From positions 434,001 to 498,000 of the forward strand of contig MU400523.1 in assembly GCA_022578965.1 (NCBI GenBank): a DNA stretch of 64,000 nt, read 5' to 3'. The notes beneath the pieces were generated by a model. The model was not told the origin of the DNA. It ran no database searches and worked only from the letters and a program-made list of their open reading frames with translations. How positions within the stretch are numbered: the stretch's first letter is position 1; each line of letters starts with the position of its first letter. The DNA comes from Xylaria sp. FL1777. Taxonomy: Eukaryota; Ascomycota; Sordariomycetes; Xylariales; Xylariaceae. This document shows positions 46,896 through 57,909 of the stretch, piece after piece. The translations under genes were made by a program, and so were the position numbers.

Positions 46896-48205
46896 TTACA
46901 GCGTCTTGAAGAAGGAGAGGATCGCTTCAATCACTGCCTCTGGCTGCTCTTGTTGCACCCAGTGCCCAGCACCATCTATCAATGTGGTGCCTCTGAAGCA
47001 GCCCGGCTTCACCGTTCTCGCATCTTCATAGCCCTCGAAAGCCCCCGGCTGCTGGTAGTTCCCCCAGTCCTGTTTCCCGCTGATGAATGTGCACGGGACT
47101 TCGATTGCCCTGCCAGCATAAAGAAGCAAGTCCCGAGCTGACTGTGGCGTCGTGGCCGTTTGTGCGCGGTACCACTGCAAGACTCGTGAGTCAGTTATCG
47201 AAATTTTGAGCGTGATATGGAAAAGGTTCGAAACTTATGTCATCCGGAAGGAAGCCTTGGTACCCTAGAAGTGGCCAAAGGAAGAAAATGATATAGAGAA
47301 TTACTCACGTTCAGCGCGCCCTGAAACCCTGTACGCTTCCATTCCTCGCAGTATACTTGCAGCTCATCTTGTGAGAGCCACTGTTCAGTTTTGGTATACT
47401 CTTCACCGGCCATGTTATGCTCGACTGCGTCAGGCATAGATTGCTCTTTCGCCATGACATAATACTCAGGCATAACTGCTATTGCCTCAGCACTCCACTC
47501 GCTGAGTGGACGTGGGTTATTTTTAGTCCACGCTGCGGATTTAAGGTGAAAGTAGCCGCGCAGGAACTTATCTAGTCCTTGGGGTGGGTTGTCCCAGTCC
47601 TTCGCCCCTTCGGGCGTTGAGTTATACCACTTGTAGTGCTTGCGCGGCGGTGTCAACTTAGCTAGCTCCGCCTGGATATCAAGCTTTGCCCTCGCAGGCT
47701 GGTCGCCGAGCCGCGGTGGTGGGACTCCGTGGTGCGGATGCGAGAGCTGCACCGTCGACTTAAAGATATCCGGGCGCATTAGCGCCGCCATAGCCGAACT
47801 GACGGCCCCGAAGTCGTGCCCTATAATGCTGAAGACCTCTGTGTATCCCAACCTGTAAACAAGGCAGACTAGATCCCGCACTAGATTCGTGAAGACGTAG
47901 TCGTTCAAATCGACTTCATGGAATGATCGCTTTGGCCATCCTGTCGTGCGACCGTACCCTCTCTGGTCCATGGCGACGCAATAATACCCAGCCTCGGCCA
48001 CTGCTGGCAGGACTTTGCGCCATGAGTACGCAAGCTCAGGATACCCGTGGCAGAACAGCACCAGGGGATTCTCAGCCTTCCCAGCTTTCAGGATGTGCCA
48101 TGTGAGGCCGCATGATTCTCCACAGTCGACGTAGTCCTCCGTGATGCCGGCTGGTAGTTTCATTGGGGGAGGCCGCACCGCCGATCGATCCAAGCTTGTC
48201 TCCAT
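46896..48205 (-). CDS. Epoxide hydrolase (alpha/beta hydrolase fold)
   Basis: Two exons (48205-47309, 47174-46896) separated by a 134-bp intron give 391 residues. The splice restores GFQGALNWYRAQ. The oxyanion motif HGYPE is at 53-57, the nucleophile Asp131 in IIGHDFGA, the charge-relay acid Asp335 in GKQDWG and the general base His370 in GAGHWVQ. Cap tyrosines that would bind the epoxide oxygen are probably in the PEYYVM block. Asp as nucleophile distinguishes it from esterases. It should open epoxides to diols; the substrate may be a detoxified compound or an intermediate made by a nearby pathway. The start is the first ATG. The protein is longer than the usual 320-340 residues. Confidence 0.9.
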
Positions 48206-49030
48206 GTTGGACTACTTGGTATTGTGTAATGAATGATCTATTGTGTTCTTTAATAACAAATAATAAAGGACTTATCAATAGATGCTGACGAACAGAGAGC
48301 CCTCATGAAGCTATTAGCTACCCCGCAAAGGGTATATATCCACATGCAGAGCCATATCATGAGTCACAGTGCATTATCCCGACTACCTTTGTAAGCAGAA
48401 AGCTCTCATCTTCCAAAAGAAGATACCCTTATAAGATTTATTGGATTTATTATCCAAACTTATAAGCCATAATGCCACTATCCTTTACTCATCTTTATAT
48501 TAATAACATGGGTTGTAGTCCTGCTTATATACTTCCAGTATTATACGGATATAGTCTGCTCTCAATAAGCTGGGCTCACTGTGGCTATCCAGGAAAGATA
48601 TTATTCTAGTTTCAAAAGCTAGTTGCCTTGCTTCGAAATTACCTAGGCATCTGCAAAACTGGTCTCCCAGCGACAAGGACGATGTTAGATTGGATCAATA
48701 TTCCATTGAACAATGTCCAGGCTAAAAATTCCCTAGCAACCTTTGACAGCTAGACAACAAAGTATTGGAAACATGGTAGTGCATTCAATAAATAAGATAA
48801 CAAAACAAACATCAGAGAAGCCTTTGATACCAAATTTTGTCAATGCCCCCAGTGACAATGGAACAATTCTTTTATGTCGGGCAAGCCTACATAATGCATT
48901 CATAAACAGGAGCGTCGAACTACAATATTGAAGGTAGAACTAAATCCCAATTAAGTTTATCTGTATTTTGTGAGAATTTTGAATCACTTACCTTACTCAA
49001 TAGTAAAGACAACATCAAATTCAACTCGTC
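48206..49030. other. AT-rich intergenic region, 0.8 kb
   Basis: No supported gene. The promoters of the epoxide hydrolase and the hypothetical gene at 49031 lie here, divergently. The base composition is distinctly AT-rich. Confidence 0.5.
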
Positions 49031-49852
49031 ATGGCCGTCCTTCACCAAGCCCATCCTACTCGTTCAACAAACACACCGGCCGGTAGACATGACTGTGGCT
49101 GCAAGGGCACAAACGACACACTCCCCAAACTAGTCTCATTCTTCCGGCATCACGGGCATCTAGAAATTTCATATAGTGCCTCAATCAATATACCCAAAGA
49201 CCTCGGTCTGAAATCTTCATGTCGGCGCTGCCAGCTCAAGACAGAAGGGGGCGTAGAGACGGCCATCAACGCCATCCACTGCGGGCCAGACTCGTTAATC
49301 GAACAAAGATTTATGAAAACGATGTTCATCTCTCTGATCGAATTAAGGCTTCAACAAGATAATCCCAACCTGCCAGAACTGCACAATGAAAAAGATGTGC
49401 CTTACGATGCCAAACGAGCAGCGCCTACCTCCCCTATCAGTAATGCCCCGCCAACTTCCCGCCCGGCGCCCCAGGACTGGGACTGGGACAACATCTGGCA
49501 CGAGTTCGCGAAGGCCTTCGAGCTGCGCCGCGACAGGGTGAACGTGGCGGAGCTGCTGCGCGACCTCTCGGAACTCAAAGACCTGAAGTACCAGGATTGG
49601 TGGAAGTCGGTGCTGCGGAGACTCGGCGGCGAGGCCTTCCTGACGCTCGAGGGGTATGTTGGCGCTGGCTTGGTGATGCCACCGAAGTCGACTGAGATGT
49701 CAGCTTGGAGGAGAGATGCGGGGATTATTCAGTCTGTTGATGATCTGTTTGATCTCTATGTGAATATCGATTCGCAGGTGTACGGGTATGTGCATGCTCA
49801 TAAGATGCTGCGGGTTAAGTGTCTGTGTTGCTGCGGTAGCAGGCCCAAGTGA
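49031..49852 (+). CDS. Hypothetical protein with cysteine-rich ends, 273 residues
   Basis: A single exon encodes a soluble-looking protein of unknown family. The N-terminus holds HDCGCKG and later SSCRRCQLKT, which could bind a metal. The middle has a Pro-rich linker (about 130-150) and then a helical charged block (WHEFAKAFELRRDRVNVAELLRDL). The C-terminus ends VKCLCCCGSRPK, a cysteine cluster resembling a lipidation or metal site. Base composition shifts sharply at about 49450, from AT-rich to GC-rich in the second half, suggesting a mosaic origin. I see no known domain and propose no function. Confidence 0.5.
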   Translation: MAVLHQAHPTRSTNTPAGRHDCGCKGTNDTLPKLVSFFRHHGHLEISYSASINIPKDLGLKSSCRRCQLKTEGGVETAINAIHCGPDSLIEQRFMKTMFISLIELRLQQDNPNLPELHNEKDVPYDAKRAAPTSPISNAPPTSRPAPQDWDWDNIWHEFAKAFELRRDRVNVAELLRDLSELKDLKYQDWWKSVLRRLGGEAFLTLEGYVGAGLVMPPKSTEMSAWRRDAGIIQSVDDLFDLYVNIDSQVYGYVHAHKMLRVKCLCCCGSRPK

Positions 49853-50789
49853 AGCTTATATTTTAGCACGTGTATTCTGGTTTGGATCGTGTTGGCGGGT
49901 TTTACTCCTTTCAAGAAACAATATCATTGTGGTTTCATATCTACCTAGTTTATCTTGTCTGAGACTTTGGTCTCGGTGTTTCAGACGCAACTTATGATGA
50001 CTGCCAAGCTGGGAATAACAATCCTTTAAGATGTGGAAAGTTAGCATAATGGCTGCTTCATCCCCGAGACATATTTTGAGTCAAAATGCATGAAGCCTAT
50101 GTCCCAACACTGTATTTCTCGATAAACTCGGCGTTTCCTTTGGTCATACGCAGAACTGAATGCTGGGCTACAATATGACAACAAAGAAGTCATTCGAGCT
50201 GCGTTTACCTGCATAATACGATTCGTAGTTAGCAGTGACTTGTTGATTCCGAACTATCCAGTCTCTCAGACCTCTCACATGTTAGTGCCCACGCTTTTAG
50301 TACTCGATTATCTATGAATGTCTGTGTTACTACCTCCCGACCCCTTAAGTAATAATGTCGAGTACTTATAAATTTAATCCGAATCTAGTTAGAATACTTG
50401 GTGACAGAGTTAAGCATGATCAAAAGACAGGAGCAATATATACGCTTAATTTAATAATACGATTGATTACTCTATTAATTATAGTATGGGTGGCTGCATC
50501 CGGCTATGTCTATACCTTTGCTACTGGCTTCAACACCCACGGCAGGTTTCACTCCTGCACAACTAGCCCGAGACCATGTGTCATTTTTGATCTGGGTCGT
50601 AAGGGATCTGGGCTGATTTGTTGCATTTTCACTATTCAGTGATACAAACACGTCGTGGCCAACAGCATATTTAGTTTATGGTATCCCGAACGAAAGTCAA
50701 AAAAAATCCAAAAGACCGCGCCCAATGATATCTCGTGAGGTTCTCCCAGATACGTCTACTTTCTCTTGGTGCTTCCGTATTCACCTCGA
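49853..50789. other. Intergenic region, 0.9 kb
   Basis: No supported gene. A 95-codon open frame at 50355-50642 has one hydrophobic stretch but no other support. Confidence 0.45.
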
Positions 50790-52241
50790 TTACCTACCAC
50801 TTTGACGATTCTTTGCCGCAACTGACTGAACATGTTTATCATGTAGTGCCTGTACTGCAGGAATAATGAGGCTCTCGATTTCCATCTCAGGCTCGCCCTC
50901 AGGTAGGCTAGCCGGGTCCATAGGCTCATTGCTGATGTTCTCTTCCGATACTTTGGTGCTCCCTTCCCTTTCGGCGACGCCGATCAAATCCTCGACCCCA
51001 CTACCGCTAAGCGTCTTCTTACGACGCGCGATGGGGACGCGTATCCACTGATCTTCGCGGCCGGGGCTGACAAATACGACCTCCCACTTGCGAGTGGTGA
51101 GGAGGTTGCCAATGACGAGGTGGTGCTGGTATCGATTGAGCGAGTACTTGGCCTTGTGGACTAGAATGGAAGGGTCTGTCTCGAGCTTGAAAGATACAAT
51201 CATCCCTTCAGGCGCCCAGCCATCAACAAGGTTCTTTAGAAACTTGGGGACTGGGTCCAGGTCTACTATCAGTCGCTTGCTACGTGGTACCGCTGGCGAC
51301 GAGTCAAAGTTATCGAATGCCTCATCTTCTTCGTTCTCTTTGTCATGCTCTCGCTTCTCTGTCGTTATCGTCGTTGGCCCTTGCTGAAGCTTTTTTGATT
51401 GAAGCTTGTCTGTCGCGTTTGTGCTCTGAATCTTGTGCTCAGACATACGCTCTGGCGGGACGAAGAAGTCGCTCACGGCGGCTGCGAGGTACAGGAGCCC
51501 ATTTGGTCCTAGCGGTTGCATTAATTTCGCCACTTCCCGCAGTTCATGCAGATAATCTGTAATGGTAACGAAGGGTAGCATAAGTAGTAGGTTCTGGCGC
51601 TTGGCAGCGTTATACTTGCGCAAAACACGCAGCATCTTCTGTTGATGAGCTGGATTGGCTATGACGCTACCATCATCCGCTTCATGCAAGAAATCCAGAA
51701 AACAATCTGTTGAGTGACTATAGTGCCGACTGTAGGGCAGTAAACTGAACTGGCGGTGCAGGAATATGACGGCATATCCAGACTCTAGGAAATACTCTGC
51801 CGATGTAGCACCACGTGTTCCGGCGCTAAAGTTGTCGATGAAACGCACTGTCTGCTTCTCCAATGGGACGGTTGTGCCTCCCGACGTGACCAGGACTACA
51901 CGTCGGTTTGCAGCAGCATGCTGACTGATGAACTCCTTAGCGGCAGCAACATGCTGGGGCAACGCCTTGGGAGGGGGGTTAGAGCTAAAGTAGGCATTCT
52001 CAACCTGATGGGAAGAGGAGGATGTCCGAGTGGAATTGCTGGCCATACTATCTTGTGATGCTGAAGATGAGATAGAAGACGACCGTGAAGCAGGGCGATT
52101 TTCAGCGATATTGAAAGAGAGACTAAGAGCCGTAGAGGCCTTGCCTATCCCCGCTGATTCTAACTGTGAGGCCATGTTATTACCAGTTAGGCTGTATGAT
52201 AGGTACCTGGGTAAGTTATGGGCTACGGTGGTGCTCTGCAA
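50790..52241 (-). CDS. Phosphopantothenate-cysteine ligase (CAB2-like)
   Basis: A single exon encodes 483 residues from the first ATG. An alternative start at 52175 (MASQLES) would remove 22 residues. The enzyme joins cysteine to 4'-phosphopantothenate in coenzyme A synthesis in the cytosol. The family nucleotide-binding block is VVLVTSGGTTVPLEKQTVRFIDNFSAGTRG (residues about 115-144), followed by LYLAAAVSDFFVP and VSFKLETDP. About 90 N-terminal residues are Ser-rich and probably disordered. An insertion between the catalytic blocks (near 280-320, acidic and Lys-rich) is typical of fungal orthologues. Confidence 0.92.
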   Translation of the reverse strand: MQSTTVAHNLPRYLSYSLTGNNMASQLESAGIGKASTALSLSFNIAENRPASRSSSISSSASQDSMASNSTRTSSSSHQVENAYFSSNPPPKALPQHVAAAKEFISQHAAANRRVVLVTSGGTTVPLEKQTVRFIDNFSAGTRGATSAEYFLESGYAVIFLHRQFSLLPYSRHYSHSTDCFLDFLHEADDGSVIANPAHQQKMLRVLRKYNAAKRQNLLLMLPFVTITDYLHELREVAKLMQPLGPNGLLYLAAAVSDFFVPPERMSEHKIQSTNATDKLQSKKLQQGPTTITTEKREHDKENEEDEAFDNFDSSPAVPRSKRLIVDLDPVPKFLKNLVDGWAPEGMIVSFKLETDPSILVHKAKYSLNRYQHHLVIGNLLTTRKWEVVFVSPGREDQWIRVPIARRKKTLSGSGVEDLIGVAEREGSTKVSEENISNEPMDPASLPEGEPEMEIESLIIPAVQALHDKHVQSVAAKNRQSGR

Positions 52242-53620
52242 TAGAGAAAAGAGACAACAAGATATGAGAATGGAAAAGGGCTAGGATGCAATGATAAAGT
52301 TCAATGGATGAGCTGCGACGACAACACCTCCAAAGCTTATTAAGCCATGATGGCACGGAAAATGCCGGCTTATGAGGGAGAGTGAGAATGAGATGAAGAG
52401 AAATACATAGGAGATGTAAGTTGTCGGGCTGAGACTCATGGGGCAACCGGCATTTTGAGGCAATTGACCTCGGCCCCCCGGACTTCCCGTTTCGGTGATT
52501 TCTGGTTTGGAGGGTCGGAGTGCTGGATAGTGAGACAACTAGATATGGCTGGTGTAGGTCCGGCAACTCCCAGAATGCAGGATCATGGCGCCGAATCCTC
52601 CTTGCAAGCGTGTTGCACTGGGCTAATGAACATTATAACTTACCGTGTTCGGGTTCGGATAGGAACAAGTCAATGCTTGATGGCGTCGGATATCGATGAC
52701 AAAAAGTCGCTCATGTACCGAGTAGTACGTAAGCAGTAAAGAGTGAAGCCTCGCGGCGCGGGCGGTGAGATGATATGTTGTCTTTTCCCCTCGTCTAGTA
52801 TAATTGGACAAGAATACTATTGGTTAATTGGTTACCTATGAGCTGGTATTTAAGAGGTTGTTAAGGTAATTACATATGTACTTACTTAGTGTAGTCCCTA
52901 TAGTGTAGGGTACTGGTACTGCCGTGCGGGCAATGCCAGGTTTGGTCATATTCCATAGCAGTACCTAGCGTTAGCGGAGCGGAGCTCGGCCAATAGTCGG
53001 ATATCGGGTGAACGGACCTCTTGTACCAACTGTACCCAAGGTGGCAGGCTAGGTACACTACCTACCTAATACTTAGGTAGGTAGCCTACCGTACCTAGCC
53101 TACACATGGCTTTGGGATGGATCCTTACTCCTCTGACAAGAATAGATCAGATGTGGTGACTTGCATCCCTTTGTTATCGCGATTACTGTAATATACTCTG
53201 GCTCCTCGGTGCTCTTTTTAACAGTTTTGCATGTTTTGGTTAACGACTTACCGAGCTCTCCAACTCATTTATGGGCGGATTTCCTGACGAAATATCTTTA
53301 TAAATTATTTGTATTATGGCAGTGATTCATGAACTCATCATGGACTGACTGCGTTCTCTAAAACATTCGAGGCATACAGGTTAGGTTTGAATCGCTGTTG
53401 ATCTCATAATTGGTCTATAAACACAAATCTAGACAGCACCTTCTAAACATCAAGCCCCTCTTTTGACCCGGATATCAGACTTTTTATTCGTCTCAAGGTC
53501 CCGCAAATCAGTTTAGACGCCGTCTCATTGTATATGAACATACCATCGTTATTCATGAAAGCTCGACAATTCGTCATCAGTAAATCAATCGATCCGTTTT
53601 GTCAGACGACCACTCCAACA
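52242..53620. other. Intergenic region, 1.4 kb, with hairpin
   Basis: No supported gene. It holds the promoter of the ligase and the 3' flank of the MFS gene, and the strong hairpin at 53047-53100. Open frames near 52455-52739 and 53528-53845 are shadows or chance. Confidence 0.5.
53047..53100. repeat. Stem-loop of TACCTACC/GGTAGGTA type
   Basis: Outer arms GGCTAGGTAC (53047-53056) and GTACCTAGCC (53091-53100) and inner arms CTACCTACCTAA (53058-53069) and TTAGGTAGGTAG (53073-53084) are exact reverse complements. The result is a nested stem with a 3-base loop. Confidence 0.75.
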
Positions 53621-55103
53621 TTAGAATACGGTCCACGGGTTCCAGCCAACACTCACAACCTTGGCTGCGTATATGGCTATAACAGCCAAGATTTGAGTGA
53701 GCCCTGTGAAAACGATCAAGGACCAGTATTCGCCGTTGGTGGCCGTGACAATGCTGCCAGCAATGGGAATTCCAATAAGACAGGCGACAGAAACGATAGT
53801 ATAACAGGTAGCGTAGTACCTGCCGTAATTTTGAGTGTGGCATAACCTGCCTACGCAGACGGGTGTGATTGAGATGTTGTTACCGCTGGAATATCCAAAG
53901 AGGATGGCAAAGATCACGAGACCGGGTGTCGTGTTGCCGAACGGTAGCCACACGACGAAGCACGCAAAGACGGTAATGCCAGTAGATATCAAGTTTGAAT
54001 TGAAGGGGCCAATCTTATCACTGTACCACCCCGGGATGGCCCGGCCTATTACAGACGCCCCGTTCAAGATGGGAAGTAATTGGAAGGCAAACGTCTCATT
54101 GAAGCCATTGGTGAGGGCATAACTCGAGATGTAACTCAAGGGTATGAAGAGTCCGAATTCGATCAGAAAAACGCCAATTGTTAGAAGTAGGAACGCCTTA
54201 TCCTTGAGGATACGGAAATCCGGATGGGCGCTGATGTTCTTGGGCGCAGGAAGTCGTTTTTTCAACAAGATGTTGGAGATGATGAGCAGACCCAGGGAGA
54301 TGAAGCCAAGGATCCGGACAGACCAACCCCAACCCACACGAACAAACAAGACTTGTAGCATTAATGGGAAAATAACACCTCCGACACCACCTCCAGTGCT
54401 GGCTATACCGGAAGCAAACCCACGGCGCGCACGGAAGAAATGGCCCACGGCTGCGATACAGGGAGTGAAGAGCAGCGAGGTTCCTATCCCGTTCAGAACC
54501 CCGAAGGTAAGGATGAAATGCCAATACTCTATAGGAAATATATTAACAAGTGACTCAGGCGATTTACTGAAAGCACGAAGACTTCTTACCTGTACACACG
54601 CTAATAATCATTATACTAGCTACGACAGCGATGCTGCCTGGGCCGATGAGCCATCGAGGTCCATACTTGTCAAAGAGTGGCCCAATGTAGACGCCGCAAA
54701 AAAAGGTCAAAGCCGTATATAAGCTGAAGATCCAGCCCACTGTACCTTCGCTGTACTCTGAAAGCTGATGCATCGATACATAGGTTTGGAACGTTCCAAT
54801 AGTGTTTAGGATCCCTAAAGCAGCAAGCAGACCGCACCACGAGCCGAACACTACGAGCCATGCTTCGACCCCACCTTCAGGGTATGTTTCCTCGCCCAAA
54901 AGGGTCACCGCACGGCCGGATTCCTCGTCGCCCTTTTCGTTCTCCGGCAGAGGACCGTCGTTCTGGACGGCAAACATCTGAGGGCTTGGGTTCGCGTTGA
55001 AGTCGACATGCTCTTTTTCAGACAAGGATGTGTCGTGGGTATCGCTGAGGAAACTCGGGCAATCATCTTGCAATGAAGTTATGGCCTTGTCTTGTTCGCC
55101 CAT
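53621..55103 (-). CDS. Monocarboxylate-type MFS transporter
   Basis: Two exons (55103-54590, 54528-53621) with a 61-bp intron give 473 residues. About 75 N-terminal residues are hydrophilic. [21 protein letters not shown] then opens helix 1, and [15 protein letters not shown] is the MCT-family block. FDKYGPRW is the loop motif between helices 2 and 3, and [26 protein letters not shown] and the C-terminal [16 protein letters not shown] are also characteristic. Fungal members of this group resemble the MCT family but often do not carry monocarboxylates; the substrate here is unknown. The intron donor is GTAAG and the acceptor CTATAG. Confidence 0.92.
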
Positions 55104-55982
55104 CTCGAATATTCAGCTAGCTTAACAAATTTTCATTCGTCTCAAGGAAGCAAAGCCCGACGCATTTATTCCCGTGTTAAAGCCTTCAGGGGATGTTGAA
55201 ACTCGAATTTGCTTATTAGATACTCCAGCCTACCACACAATATCCAGCCCTATCGATTTCGGTTGCGAGACAATTGCACCCCTCAACCAGTCAAGGGATT
55301 GCATTGCCTTTTATCTGCCAGCCCGGGGATACCTGTGGTTCATCGTGGATCTCACCGTAGTCGGAATTGGATCCTTGTTAGCAAGACCAACACCTTTATA
55401 GCCCCGCCATAACCCACTTACGAACACCGAAACGGCAGAAAACACAATTTTTTATAATTATTACGCGAGGGCAGCACATGCGTTTCCGGCACATGGTCGA
55501 ACGTAGGGCGTTCAATGAGAACCAATCAACGGAATATGTTCAGGCGGCTTGAAGCCGAAGCCGAAATGATCGTCGTACTAAGGAAGCCATAAAACTAACA
55601 CCTAAATAGCTCGCCGAGTAAAACTGGAGCTCGTGGACACGGCAGGGGGAGCCGATCAAATCCGCCGTAAACCGGCTACTTTTTGATAGGAGACTCGGGC
55701 TCTGACATAATGAAAAAGATGCCTCTGCAGTTTCCGGAATTCTATGCCAGAATCTGTTAGTGTATGTGAATATAGATACATGCCGCCTTTTTAAAACTGC
55801 TACTTAAAGGGTAATATGACATATGCAAACATTAGTAAACATCTTACATATCAACACTTCTCCCAGAGCATGTTTTCTTGTCCCGGCGGAAGGCGCCGAT
55901 CTTTGGCTGCACTCGCGTTGCGTCATTCTCGTCGAAAGGTTACAATTAATGTGAGAATGCGATGTTATGGATTTATTGTGGG
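55104..55982. other. Intergenic region, 0.9 kb
   Basis: The promoter of the MFS gene on the left and the 3' flank of the WBP11-like gene on the right. No gene supported. Confidence 0.45.
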
Positions 55983-56863
55983 CTAGTCGTCTTCGTCTTC
56001 TACCTCCTCCATAGTGACATGGCGAGATCGGGCTGTGGATGCTGCCCCGGTATGTGTCTCAGGGGCGACTTTCAGATAGCCTTCTTTCTCTAGACGGTCT
56101 GCTTCTTCCGGGTCCATTAGGCTGCCTAGGCCTTTGCTCTTATCTAGTTTCATTCGAACGGCATTGGGCACAAATGCGCTGATGGCTTCCTTCTGCAAAT
56201 CACGGACCATCGGCTTAGCCTCATACACCGTCTTCACTTCAATCGGAGCAGGTGTCGCTTCTTCTTGATGTGACGGCCGTCCAGCTCGGTCGCCCAACGG
56301 CGTATCATTTGCGTTCCTCGCAGCCCTACGCTTCGCGTACCATTTGTCCAGAACCTCTTTTGGGATAGGGGGCGGGGTATCTCGCGGCATCGGTATAGAT
56401 TTCACATCGTCGGGCACATCATCGTCGCCACTGGAAGCATCTTCGAATCCTCTTCTCCGCTTGCCGAGTATTCTACCATCTTGTCCATCAGGTCTTGGGC
56501 CACTGCGGCCAAAAGTTGGAGCTCTATCGCCTAACGCCTCCCTCGCTTTGAGCACCGCTTTAAGATCACGCTCTAGCCCATCAAGGACGGATTGCTCGTG
56601 TGTGGTGAGTTTCCCACCGCTTGCTGTTATTTGTTTTAAATCGTCAACTTGCTTTTGAAGCTTCTCGGGGTTTCGTTTTGCGAGTTTCTCGTTCCGGCGC
56701 GCGGTGGCCTCGGCCTTGCCTGCGAGCAGTTGTAAGCTTTTTTCCTCCTCTCCTTTTGAGGACGATCATGGCTCCATTAATCGGATTTACCTTTCTTGAT
56801 TGCCTTAGCTTTATCAGCTTTGCGTTGGGCCTGTACGGGGTTGAAGTTGCGCTCCTTAGGCAT
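55983..56863 (-). CDS. WBP11-like pre-mRNA splicing protein
   Basis: Two exons (56863-56791, 56719-55983) give 269 residues. The N-terminus is MPKERNFNPVQAQRKADKAK, the hallmark of the WBP11/Wbp11 domain; the splice joins KKG to KAEATARRNEKLAKRNPEKL. The body holds a coiled-coil-like stretch, then a proline-containing region (PRDTPPPIPKEVLDKWYAKRRAA), and the acidic tail MEEVEDEDD. The family takes part in spliceosome activation in the nucleus through proline-rich binding surfaces. Length fits fungal orthologues, which are shorter than the animal protein. Confidence 0.88.
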
Positions 56864-57909
56864 ATTGGAGAACTGTATGTAGGTCGGAATGATATAGAAG
56901 AGGGAGATATACCGGACACCAGTTGTTGTCGATTAAGGTTTGCAAGGCTACCGGATTTACGCGTTGCTAATAATTGAACCTTGCGTCACAGTCAGGGCTG
57001 ATAGTAAATCAAGATAATCAAGATCTTCACAGTAATCGAATATAATTACACTGTAAGTAAGGGTATCCACTACCTAGGTACATGTACAGCTCCAACACGG
57101 CAGCATGCTGGTCTTAAGTATGGACAAGTCCATTTTCCGTGGGATTGGAAGTGTACATTCTTTAATACTACATATACCAAAATATTAATAATATGTAATT
57201 TATATAAATGGATCCCTATTCGATTTATCTAGAGTATCTGCACATGCCCTTCGCACAGGTGCATAGAGTAGGTAGGTACCTACCTACTTCAGCAAGCCTA
57301 GCACACGGTGTATCGACATAGGATGGGGCCGAGCGGGCACTGTGAGGATTCCGGGACGCTGGTAACATTTGCGCGACCCGCGCTTGTTTCACACTCGTAT
57401 CCAGTAAAGTAGGTACGGCATCCTGGATAGTGGCTGCTGGGCTGGCTGCTGGGGTGACGGTGTTGACATACGCAGTATTAGTCGACCCCGCCAAATGCCA
57501 ATGCCAGGAATGCCGGTGTCAATGCTCAATCATGCCAATGCCCAATCGCGCCTTATCACTCCCCCACCCCATCCCAAGAATCAAGCAAGCAAGCATACAT
57601 ACTTCTGTTCTGTTTACTACGTATACTTATAGCGCATGCTACTACAGGTGCAAGGCTCTGGCAGTCCCGGGCATCATCTCAATCCCAATCCCACGCTCCC
57701 AAGACGCATTGAGCTGAATCTCCCTGCCCTCTTCCTTTCTGCGCATTTGTCGTCGGTTGCTTGTAGGCTGCATACTTAGGCGGGGCAGCCTGGGCGTCGG
57801 TCCTCTGTGACTCTCTCTTCTACTCTATTCACCGCGGTTCGCGCCGTGGTCCCGAGTCTAGCATCCGAACAATCTCTCGTGGCAAGCCAATTCATCGATA
57901 GTACTCACG
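56864..57909. other. Divergent intergenic region, 1 kb
   Basis: Shared upstream region of the WBP11-like and Sid2-like kinase genes. It holds the GTAGGTACCTAC palindrome at 57267-57288. The frame at 57430-57717 lacks support. Confidence 0.45.
57267..57288. repeat. 22-bp perfect palindrome centred on GGTACC
   Basis: AGTAGGTAGGT and its exact reverse complement meet at the centre. It shares the TAGGTA core with the elements at 33289 and 53047. Confidence 0.8.

Noticed and set aside
50355..50642. 95-codon frame with a hydrophobic stretch
   Set aside because: Single weak hydrophobic segment and no other support.
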